From the IMG/VR virus record IMGVR_UViG_3300045738_002091, positions 1 through 57,301 of that record: a stretch of 57,301 bases of DNA. One strand, written 5' to 3'. A program made the translations under genes and the position numbers. The first letter of the stretch is position 1. Every line of letters starts with the position of its first letter. Origin of the DNA: a virus. The notes beneath the pieces were generated by a model. The model was not told the origin of the DNA, did not search any database, and saw nothing but the letters and a program-made list of their open reading frames with translations. Of the stretch, positions 31,501-36,279 are shown one piece after another.

Positions 31501-31854
31501 GTAGCAAGCGGAACGTTTGAAGTAATAGGTGCAATATATGGAAATTTGAATTTACAAGCCGGGTCAGAAGCTACTCTAATAACTCCAGATATTTTCGGTG
31601 ATTTAAGGAGCTATGGAATTCTCCAAATCAATGGAGATGTGACCTTTGCTCAAACGAGTGGTGATACATTAATCTCTGGGATTTTACAACATCTCTACAC
31701 TGGAGAGGTTCCGACAGGAACCGTGGACGAATATGGAATAGACGGACAAATTGCCTATGATACGGGATGGTGGTATGTCAAGGTTCCTGATTCTGGTTGG
31801 TTAAGAAATCGCCTTTGCCCGTGGGGAGAAAGCTATCACACAGATTGTCCCTAA
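20530..31854 (+). CDS. Giant beta-solenoid adhesin, 3774 residues
   Basis: Almost the whole protein is ITGGTNYITG-type coils with Asn/Ser/Thr/Gly turns, expected to form an extended right- or left-handed beta-solenoid more than a hundred coils long. One island breaks the repeat: residues about 1360-1440 hold a fibre module (LIVSIGGIIMNPFDDYAISG, SPSSGEEVEIRN) also present in the preceding ORF. The last 115 residues leave the repeat and finish with GQIAYDTGWWYVKVPDSGW, an ending like those of other phage fibre proteins. The ATG abuts the TAA of the preceding ORF in the same frame, and no good ribosome site is visible (only GGTGGCGA), so expression by reinitiation or by stop readthrough are both possible. 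There is no signal peptide and no membrane segment, which fits a virion protein. Its stop overlaps the stop of the convergent gene by 4 bp. Confidence 0.85.
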   Translation: MDIELIQLNYSTGYITGQNVSVYDSTIVEMNITGISPIVSITSGTTYFSDSTAYVTGNINVEDGGILTGEIIGNVTISGGTSYLTTDSSVSISGGTNTITGSSVFATGENLNISYGVTTATGNNINITSGTNTISLLSESDVYLTGGTNILNVYSGSATIGGDVANVYNQIVDSTNTTVTGYNVNITGGTTNITGNNFTISDGTNNINSGSGIVINHGLNTITDSLDVDVLGTVEALFDNEVAELTLIGGDPLIYKPDAVNIYSGEEITIHEAITVNLNDESSLNLLGDDSKIINASTLNFTGDNIDISNSGSGIVNITSIGDATVKDSSNIYLSGTVNVTGTVINSGLITVTGSDFSIYSGENTIGSSTVTVNSDDITVRNLSNTYINGELLSFQDIEILNAGQLQMTGDATISNLAGSINITGGINEITGLGDGIIALYDSSGAIVNTSSSVSVTGGQTTITSSDTVSLVGESGSSSTIHNTGNVGITGGTIAITNTGDASVTGSTISSFNLVSGTAHFVLQTGFITGGVNYLTGQNFSITSGTSHFTGDSIYVTDGTSHITGNNVYITGQTISVTGVGESVFATGQDITINDGTVSATGKIFNVSGSTVNITGQLNITGTNNTINADTAYLTGQSLNIYSGTSFITGGAISVSGGVVNVTGVTSGTFNLNDGSVSTVNLSGSGNVLTVNEGAVIKLDIDDAENLNLPDIDSVTVISGNTYISGQEFSGIFITGGTTSITGFIGSGVTVNSGTVNINSTGEFTLNSPIEVNVHNKESGIVNFTGTANVYSGANSITSVSGAIISITGGTNSWSGGVVTITGGTNYITGDVSITGDQITITGSSGTNQYITGNSITIQSSTNTNISGISGSTFDIDESINIFSDIQDSTFTIEDVSTLNLTGGSQTINGTISQQNQYMFGGNITGTVIVSGGTHTFNTYGDTDINLYSGEHSVTGDSINITGGFVNIFNIESGATNTFSDSDVDISINTTSGDSTLVVSGDVNSISTSELSVDTLTGNLISFTGSNVTIQTGDVNDISITGYNQVVNLSFGSQSISKDSINVGDINTFILQNSGINTITNLTGRFVSIIDGAIDLNNAYGDIYSYSGDINVSNTGNTFNTTGGNIYHNITGNVDTITGGINTIYSTSTLNLQTNELTVSGGTNYITGDTVTVTGGINYLTGTDPGTFSLISGSNYITLNDNNLELTGGTNIVTVNSGNVSITGITTISGGAISVLGDVSEVSDSTIVHNVSGTNVDIESMTGSITAVNASITGIILSVTGNTINATGQVNATGETINVTGTAYINGSGSNIYVTGIANTTGSNTNILGSGNTISISDSDIVISGGTVSDVSTTGLIINQGTTYVTPLTDRKIIHTAFYSSTGERNYVISGGVPTGEENLIVSIGGIIMNPFDDYAISGTSVHLIASPSSGEEVEIRNFSSDQADIPISIIDAASVRFTGGSQTVTIIDPNVAYLYPESGNVSVTGGLVNLYNSSSTQVGVTGTGITITQGIITISGQTSPPISNSTVNFYGDTTNVITGDNVSISGGDNYISGAVGIATALGYYSNAEASGLMDSDINIYSGITYITGGYSLATADSSSTATAISNVNVNMSGGINTINTPNVSITGYLLENVNLTATSGDINVTGHSITITGDNIINASGNYLTVQSGTANIEITGDNPISITGGLTNLTISGTTNIIGGENIFNINSGAISEVYTSGTNTINSGTSYVTGQSITINSGITYFTGQNTGLNININSGITYFTGTNNDIDVISGVFYLTGNNSGASVNTTGGQNYFSNLENLNLSGGDNNFEDALIENINLNTDTINIYSGTTYATGENINITGGLNYVTGARDIWIYGGENIVTGEEGKTFITGGINEISFEGFGFAFIRYGTNYITGGINEIEALGPISITSGTSYFTGIHTGQININTGISYITVTGDVIVTGGVTHITNTGSISIDPETANIYSGTNSITGTQTIYITDGINIWSGGTNTITNGQNYITGDVSITGVDITLNESTIAYATGSSFTLNNGATANVTGNPPVYITGGTAVIYNSGQTDVASGTNVTIHNYAEMDMVVEDVNIVGGTNTISGETLGDINISDGTNYITGDPSITGSTINIIADLVTGVSGQTINVNSGDVNTTLIENSTIISNFGTINTSAGVSITGSTINVETGSTNYISGHTVNVYSGINIIDSEEGATISDSTNTFNATGTLNFDLIGATDNTFTFTGDSNIVNITGTTVFGDITINSGQTAITGAEIVLYGGVATIHSGEDIFLINSINTISGGENVYVLGDKNTLSGITIVSFTGNDNSIYDSVLYADEVNIASDTINTIRSGNISIDGGLNSLYNSTGANIYISDTGNTVNITSGTNINIVGTGNFLFTSGDFTTVNTEVFSGTDATISGLNITGGGAAYITNQGSEVISNTNVQSGGIAYLTGNSFTVSDIDGTAYITGRDIQISDSTLINSGDHVIITGTSLVVQGGVNSVTGNSISITDSTNTISGHQDLITITGGTSYITGDTDIYSGTNYVTGTTINITGGDIIAEANLVNITGGTTTVNDSSAHVTGENISIYDSTNYVTGGAIYVTSGIINATGDNSTIIVTGNELVNLTDNDLAYITGESISIHDSTNYVTGGIINITGGIVNITGDNSTITITGNELVNVTNHAIASVTGSDIDIENNDGGTISITGTVDTISNGTNYILTGDYSTGIFNITGGTSNIYIQSSGSHASVTGNANIYSGNVFATGNEISINGGINSLTGANVNITGGTSYITGHEEIVINNGTNYITGADIGVTGGTNDITNLGVLVLDTPIGYIDGGTNLVTGNNITITGGTNHVTGHEDIYITSGTSFVTGGDVFITGGTVYSTGNNIFATGQNINVSGGTSYITGITVSSIGNNNHISGNTAYITGETLTINSQTNYITGTDISINDGTNTITGIVTLIDGGVNYHSGVTLNITNGTTFATGTYFNITGSTNYITGSVVNITGNANITGGTIFITGEVGNIYSSVNTISGASSVYITSGTSYLTGTNVFLTGGTSTINTENVNVTGSATINSPTTAYVTGSTISITDGISYVTGEAINITGGTTYSTGNLFYITGGPNTITGSVVNITGDGNFVYDSTVTISTSENVYITGGTNHMTGVSIEINNDGITFATGVNVSITGGNNNVTGHLVNITGGTNTIENSTVNVTGDKIYINNSTNFITGAEQTITGGTNYITGTNSYISSGTNYVTGNTVFISGETVNVTEVGESVYATGLTFNISDGTNYITGRYIGITGGTINDIQAEGDVNITGVQTFNFMPTGAGNIAYIETVTANIYTGLVYATGNIINTTDGSNHITGGDYMTVNVTGETTYITGRDSMTSYITGDVTIYDGTNHITGSNVGITGGVNYITGNAYITGEGEFFATGENIYIYPTLSFEGENYAHLELTNDIDVTGQNIYITGDGHSVTGKTIYITGNDNTVRDSTVYVTGSQIYVTNGTNSFTGSDTVNITGGTNVVNAHNGSTTNITGTSIGPITSSGTSYVNATSAYFTDGINFNITGISNYFTGGSHYITGNNIFMTGGTIENAGGTLSLTGSGITINSGTNYVDNSNLTTFNSIINFTGETIRDNIINVYTGNVDIELASGTDIHTTGGSIYISGTDITISGEVNVASGTFEVIGAIYGNLNLQAGSEATLITPDIFGDLRSYGILQINGDVTFAQTSGDTLISGILQHLYTGEVPTGTVDEYGIDGQIAYDTGWWYVKVPDSGWLRNRLCPWGESYHTDCP
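28228..28545 (+). repeat. 159-bp tandem duplication within the solenoid gene
   Basis: Copy one (28228-28386) and copy two (28387-28545) are 53 codons each and align end to end. Both contain TGATTCTACGAATTATGTGA as part of a longer identical run, and GATAACAGCAC plus GGTAATGA.TTAGTAAAT further on. Most other coils in this gene have diverged completely at synonymous sites, so this pair looks like a younger duplication that added an exact multiple of coils in frame. Confidence 0.7.
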
Positions 31855-32582
31855 GCCTTAGTCATTTTTTCCTTAAGGGCCTTGATCTTCGGGATATATT
31901 CAAAAATCTTTATATTTGAAACGTCATCTAATGAACTAAATTCATCTGCTCCTTTGACCCCATCAGAAACAAGCCTTTTTTTTACGTCATCAAAACCAAC
32001 GTTTGTAATGTCCATTAGTTTCTGAAGGATTACCCTTGGATTTGTGAGGTTTCCGCTTTCCCCATCTTGTTGGGGAGGGACTATTTTGGAATTTCCTATT
32101 TCGTCTTTGCCCAAAATATTAACCTTTAGGAAGTTTCTGACGCAGCGCACAAATGCTCTATTTTCAGCCGTTGCTCCAAGATAATACCGCGTAAGAGAAT
32201 TGGTGTTCTCTATGGAAGCGTCTCCTATAGCAGAGAAGGTTACTTCTTTTCCTTCTGTCTCAAGATTCGGAATCCATTTTATTTTGCAAACAGAAACTAC
32301 ATAACCCTGAGAGGGGCAAGAGACCTCGTGTGTAAGCTCAGTATAACCTCGAACTTGAGCAAGTTCTTTATACCCATGAAGAAGAACGAGTAAATCTCTA
32401 TCTTCTAAATCATCAATACTTTTGCTTGCGTTGCCCCTGTCTTTTGGGACTAAAAAATCAGGGTTGATCATTTTTCTCCAATCAATAAACCCTTCATCGG
32501 TAAGTTTGTAGTCTAACCCTTTAATTAAACCGTCATTATTGCGTTCGATCTTTTTGATTTTAGGCGTGGCTTTTCTTGGCAT
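31851..32582 (-). CDS. Hypothetical phage protein, possible single-strand annealing (Rad52-like) protein
   Basis: This 243-residue cytosolic protein has a basic N-terminus. The middle part has a beta-rich segment (TELTHEVSCPSQGYVVSVCKIKWIP) followed by GDASIEN and a helix AENRAFVRCVRNFLKVNI. A glycine-aspartate turn followed by an A-E-x-R-A-x-x-R-x-x-R helix resembles the core of Rad52/Sak-type annealing proteins, but the match is by eye and weak. The C-terminal 60 residues are helical and charged. It is the last gene of the minus-strand block that holds the polymerase core, which fits a replication or recombination role. Alternative: an unrelated conserved phage protein. Confidence 0.7.
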   Translation of the reverse strand: MPRKATPKIKKIERNNDGLIKGLDYKLTDEGFIDWRKMINPDFLVPKDRGNASKSIDDLEDRDLLVLLHGYKELAQVRGYTELTHEVSCPSQGYVVSVCKIKWIPNLETEGKEVTFSAIGDASIENTNSLTRYYLGATAENRAFVRCVRNFLKVNILGKDEIGNSKIVPPQQDGESGNLTNPRVILQKLMDITNVGFDDVKKRLVSDGVKGADEFSSLDDVSNIKIFEYIPKIKALKEKMTKA

Positions 32583-32583
32583 T

Positions 32584-33762
32584 TTATTTTCGGTTTGTTT
32601 TTGTTTTTGTTTTTTCTAAGAGCATGTAATAATCAGATTCCTCCCAAAACTCTTCATCATCGACAACTTTTTGGATATCGTCTTGATTCGAGCAAGGGAT
32701 ATCGTTTTTATGATGATATTTACTTAAATACATTTTAGAATTGCTAAGAGTAAGCTTGGATGATTTGAAATACAAGTTTTTTTTGTCTTTGTGTTCTGAA
32801 AAGTCAGGGATCTTTTTGGGGTGGATAATTCCGTAATCCATATAATCAAGCTTAATAGACTCAAGTTCTTTCCCTTCAATGCTGCTCAAAAGTAAAAATT
32901 TTATACCATGATATTCAAGAAATTCTATAAATTTTGGATCATTTTCTTTTTCTATAAAATAAATTATTTCTTTAATTTTGTGTTTGTACTTAAGAAGTAT
33001 ATTCGAGTCGATTGACTTGTTAGTCACAATAGAGCAAACGCAATCTTCTAGCTGCCTACAAAGATTGTTTTCTTCAAAGAAAAAATCCATTCTTACGATA
33101 ATCGCAGATATATTAAGGGACGCAGAACCTATGACTTGATTAGGTACTGTTTCTATTATTTTATTAAGATAATTATTACCCGACCCAAGCGTCTTGTATC
33201 CAAATTTAAAATCAAATCCAAGAAGATCAAAAATTGCTTTTGCAATTTTCTCTGGCTTAATCATATTAATTGTTTTTGGAAATTCCTGTGCCGCAAAAGA
33301 GGGCTTATTTCCTTCTCTGTCGCTTTCTATAAGAATTTGATTTTTGTTATCGCCCCAGTAAGGTTTAACGTCTTCTTTATGGTTATTTGCATAAGCGCAA
33401 ACTATTTTTTTATTGTAGTGTCCGGCCAATTGACTAATGTGATTGTCTATTCCAAAGTGAAGCATTGAATTTTTGATCAAATATGCTTCTTGATTTTTGG
33501 TTGCCATACCACATACAGAAAAAACATTAGGAGGAGCTTTGCATCCTTTTTCTCCAAGTTGAAGAATTTGTATCTCTTCTTCTCTAAATTTGTCTTTTAT
33601 TATAGTAATAACATCTGCCCAAAAATCGTAATCTTGAGACGGAATAAGAGAAGTCGAAAACGTAATATATTTTTCAAAATCCAACGGGAAAAATTTCTCG
33701 TAGATATACGGCTTGTCTATTCTAACGCCGCAATTGGTCGCATAAGATTCTACTAGGTGCAT
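32584..33762 (-). CDS. Glycosyltransferase family 9-like, C-terminal half plus extra domain
   Basis: About 392 residues from the ATG at 33762, four bases after the TGA of the upstream glycosyltransferase ORF; the open frame actually extends to 33867. The first 200 residues match the C-terminal half of heptosyltransferase-type GT9 enzymes: a KYITFSTSLIPSQDYDFW start, IQILQLGEKG, and FGIDNHISQLAGHYNKKIVCAYAN in the nucleotide-sugar binding region, then KPYWG. The matching N-terminal Rossmann half is at the end of the upstream ORF, so the fold is split between two genes in different frames. The last 190 residues are a separate unassigned domain. Target sugar and acceptor are unknown. Confidence 0.72.
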   Translation of the reverse strand: MHLVESYATNCGVRIDKPYIYEKFFPLDFEKYITFSTSLIPSQDYDFWADVITIIKDKFREEEIQILQLGEKGCKAPPNVFSVCGMATKNQEAYLIKNSMLHFGIDNHISQLAGHYNKKIVCAYANNHKEDVKPYWGDNKNQILIESDREGNKPSFAAQEFPKTINMIKPEKIAKAIFDLLGFDFKFGYKTLGSGNNYLNKIIETVPNQVIGSASLNISAIIVRMDFFFEENNLCRQLEDCVCSIVTNKSIDSNILLKYKHKIKEIIYFIEKENDPKFIEFLEYHGIKFLLLSSIEGKELESIKLDYMDYGIIHPKKIPDFSEHKDKKNLYFKSSKLTLSNSKMYLSKYHHKNDIPCSNQDDIQKVVDDEEFWEESDYYMLLEKTKTKTNRK

Positions 33763-33766
33763 ATTT

Positions 33767-35689
33767 TCACTTATAGTTAAGGTCTTTGTAAACAACTTTA
33801 TCTTTTCCGTTTCTTGAATATGTTGGGTGTTTCTGTGTCGTAAAATAAGGCTGAAACACAATGTCAAAATAACCTTTGTGTTTTCCTGTCCCTTGTAATC
33901 CTCTAAGATTATCCATTTGGTCGCTATAAGGAATCACGCCATGAACATATGGGTTTCCATCTAGAATATCAAAATATTCCGGTTTTGTACAAAAATAAAT
34001 TTTATAATTTTTATACTCTTCAGATATCGACCTAAGTAAGCTAGTAGACATAAAAACATCTTGAGCACTTTCAGGCATTATATACAAAATTCTTTTCTTG
34101 TCTTCTTTATCAAGAAGCGACTCAAGTGACTTATGTTTATTTTCAATTTCGGTATTTTCTTTTGTCGCCACCTGTCTGAAATAAGACTCTACGCTTTCTC
34201 TTGTGGCCCCTTTGACCATTTCTTGCATCCAATACCTATGCCCATCATCCTCTGAAGTAACATAGTGCATCTTAAGTATGTTGTGATACATACATAGTAA
34301 CCATTCATCATCGTTTTTAGTTTCTGGAATCTCAAAATTTGGATCTCTTTCCTCTTCTTTTAGGTCAAATTTATAAGTCGTAGGTTTGCATGTGTCTAAA
34401 AACCTTTCTAATTTTTTTCCAACAGCATCTATCGAAAATAAAGAAAGGGTCCACTCTCTTGCTTTCTTGCCAATTTTTTCTTTTTTGTGTTTGGGCATTC
34501 TCCAAACTTTCTCTATTTCTTTCGCAATTGATTCCGGTTTTGTTGAGGCTTTTCTGAATTCAGTTCCATGTTCTCGATATTCGCTCCAGTCTAACGCTAT
34601 GGAACCAGAGTCTGGAGTACAAAGGTCTTCTCCACAAGAATAGTTTGTAACAAGCGTTATTAATTCTACAAGTTTAGCTTCTTGAACTGGAATCTCTTGG
34701 CCACCAGAGGTAAATGGGTGGCAATATACATCCATTAAGTTGTATACTTCATTTAGTTGTTCCTCAGAAACTCCTAGTCCTACTCCCGTTGTGACCATAC
34801 CTTTTTGATCCCCACATATTGAACACGGTTGATCTTGTCCATTAAAGGGTTTTACATTGTAATTTTTACAGGATTTACAGACATAAGTAGTTATAATTTT
34901 ATTTTTATCTATTTTATATTCTCCAGCAAGTCTATGGATATTCCACCCTTCTGCCCAACTTGTATGAAGCAAAAGATAAGCATTGGAATTTTTATTTTTA
35001 GATAAGAATTTTTTGAATCCTTCTAACAAATTAGGTACAGATTTCCTAAGCTGGTTTCTGAAAACGTAACCTATGATATAAGCGTCAGGAGAAATTCCAG
35101 ATTTTTTTCTTAATTCTAACTTTTTTTCATCATCAAGTTTGTAAAAATATTTATCATCAATTGCCCCATGAACCGTTTTAACTTGCTCATAACCTTCTTG
35201 ATTTATCGCTTTGGTTGCAAAATTTGACCATATCCAATAATTTTTAACTCTTTTTGCTGCTTCGATAGCAGTTGGAAGAATCGGCAAGGAATCAAGAGTC
35301 GTCCATAGAACAGAGGTGATTTTATCAAACCATATTTTATTTATCGCAAATTCAATTCCCCATATGTCTTGCACAGCAATATAAACATCAGGTTTTTCGT
35401 CTTTCATTACCCTGTCGATATAGTGTGCTCCATAACCAGCTAATCTGGCTACGTTTGGGTCTCTGTTTAATTGATTTACTTCCTCTTGGCTATCGGGAAG
35501 ACACCCCATTGATTTCCAAGGGGTTCTTTTTAGGTCAGGGTTGGAATAACTCGTTCCAGCACAATAGTGTACCAAATCATACTTATCAGTTTTATATAAA
35601 TAAGTCAAAATGGCTTTGGCGTTTCTACCAAAACCAGTTTTGGCCAAAGCTGAATCAGTTTGGATAAGTACTTTAAGTTTTTTTGACAT
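33767..35689 (-). CDS. GT-B glycosyltransferase (family 4-like) with zinc-ribbon insert and C-terminal GT9 N-half
   Basis: The 640 residues start at the ATG at 35689, which forms a TAATG junction with the upstream stop. Residues about 1-450 are a GT-B transferase: KVLIQTDSALAKTGFGRNAK at the N-terminus, a GYVFRNQLRKSVPNLLEGF segment and a donor-site region with VYCHPFTSGGQEIPVQEAK. A four-cysteine zinc-ribbon (CKSC ... CSIC, about 271-294) is inserted before the donor site. Residues about 528-640 begin a second domain, RILYIMPESAQDVFMSTSLL then GNPYVHGVIPYS, the N-terminal Rossmann half of a GT9 heptosyltransferase, and the ORF ends inside it. The next ORF holds the other half. Phage glycosyltransferases usually decorate DNA, virion proteins or host surface glycans; which applies here is not visible. 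Confidence 0.82.
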   Translation of the reverse strand: MSKKLKVLIQTDSALAKTGFGRNAKAILTYLYKTDKYDLVHYCAGTSYSNPDLKRTPWKSMGCLPDSQEEVNQLNRDPNVARLAGYGAHYIDRVMKDEKPDVYIAVQDIWGIEFAINKIWFDKITSVLWTTLDSLPILPTAIEAAKRVKNYWIWSNFATKAINQEGYEQVKTVHGAIDDKYFYKLDDEKKLELRKKSGISPDAYIIGYVFRNQLRKSVPNLLEGFKKFLSKNKNSNAYLLLHTSWAEGWNIHRLAGEYKIDKNKIITTYVCKSCKNYNVKPFNGQDQPCSICGDQKGMVTTGVGLGVSEEQLNEVYNLMDVYCHPFTSGGQEIPVQEAKLVELITLVTNYSCGEDLCTPDSGSIALDWSEYREHGTEFRKASTKPESIAKEIEKVWRMPKHKKEKIGKKAREWTLSLFSIDAVGKKLERFLDTCKPTTYKFDLKEEERDPNFEIPETKNDDEWLLCMYHNILKMHYVTSEDDGHRYWMQEMVKGATRESVESYFRQVATKENTEIENKHKSLESLLDKEDKKRILYIMPESAQDVFMSTSLLRSISEEYKNYKIYFCTKPEYFDILDGNPYVHGVIPYSDQMDNLRGLQGTGKHKGYFDIVFQPYFTTQKHPTYSRNGKDKVVYKDLNYK

Positions 35690-36246
35690 TACCAAATATC
35701 GGAATCATCATCCTTGACATCGGGCTTTGGTTCTGGTTCTGGAGCCTTCTCCTCGGCCTCTTTTACTCTTTGTTTCGCATCTTTAATTCTTTTTTTTCTT
35801 GTTATCTCGAAACTCCGAAGCAAGATGTATTCGAAGAAAAGAACAAGCTGGACAGATTCAGGGAAATCAAAACCAATAGCAAAAAATTCTCCGCTAGTTG
35901 AATCATCAGGTTTTTCTTTCGTAACTCCTAAAGAAAATCCAAGCTGATTGCCCTCTTTATTCACATAAGGGCCGAATTTAAATTTGACGATTTGGTTACT
36001 ACCATGATAACCCTTGAAGTCTGTGTTCCTTTTTATTGCATCTATAAAGCTGCAAATTTCCTTTTGGCTGAACTTGAGAATAACCTTGTTTTCGGGATCA
36101 TTAGCATGAAATGAAGCTTTTCGAGCTTTTGCATCCCAAGACTTTTGTCTAATTATCGAGGCGAAAAAAGAATTTTCTACCTCATTTAGGTAAAATCGAC
36201 AGGCCGAGCCTTTTACTGTTGGTTTTGGTTTGTAGAATTCAATCAT
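35689..36246 (-). CDS. Candidate single-stranded DNA-binding protein
   Basis: About 185 residues from the ATG at 36246; an in-frame ATG at 36258 is also possible, and neither has a clear ribosome site. The body has a KPKPTVKGSACRFYLNE start, a basic/aromatic strand region (YHGSNQIVKFKFGPYV, GFSLGVTKE) and a helix (VLFFEYILLRSFEI). The C-terminus is a Pro/Glu/Lys linker ending in DDDSDIW, an acidic tip with a final aromatic residue, as in SSB and T7 gp2.5-type proteins. The body resembles PC4/whirly-like phage ssDNA-binding proteins, judged by pattern only. It lies directly downstream of the polymerase core, which supports the idea. Confidence 0.65.
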   Translation of the reverse strand: MIEFYKPKPTVKGSACRFYLNEVENSFFASIIRQKSWDAKARKASFHANDPENKVILKFSQKEICSFIDAIKRNTDFKGYHGSNQIVKFKFGPYVNKEGNQLGFSLGVTKEKPDDSTSGEFFAIGFDFPESVQLVLFFEYILLRSFEITRKKRIKDAKQRVKEAEEKAPEPEPKPDVKDDDSDIW

Positions 36247-36279
36247 ATGGAGAACCATACAGGGAAATCCCCGAAGGTG

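Noticed and set aside
20530-31854. Repeat array that might be a CRISPR or DNA satellite
   Set aside because: The DNA repeats are not exact, have no constant repeat/spacer lengths, and keep one reading frame throughout; only the protein is repetitive.
31840-31870. Rho-independent terminator at the convergent junctions (also 831-856 and 47185-47195)
   Set aside because: Genes overlap or abut and no GC-rich stem followed by a T run is visible.
33762-33867. Longer start of the GT9 C-half ORF at 33867
   Set aside because: It would overlap the upstream transferase by about 100 bp with a Gly-poor, unlikely N-terminus; ATG at 33762, four bases after the upstream stop, fits better, although the open overlap is noted as possible frameshift evidence.
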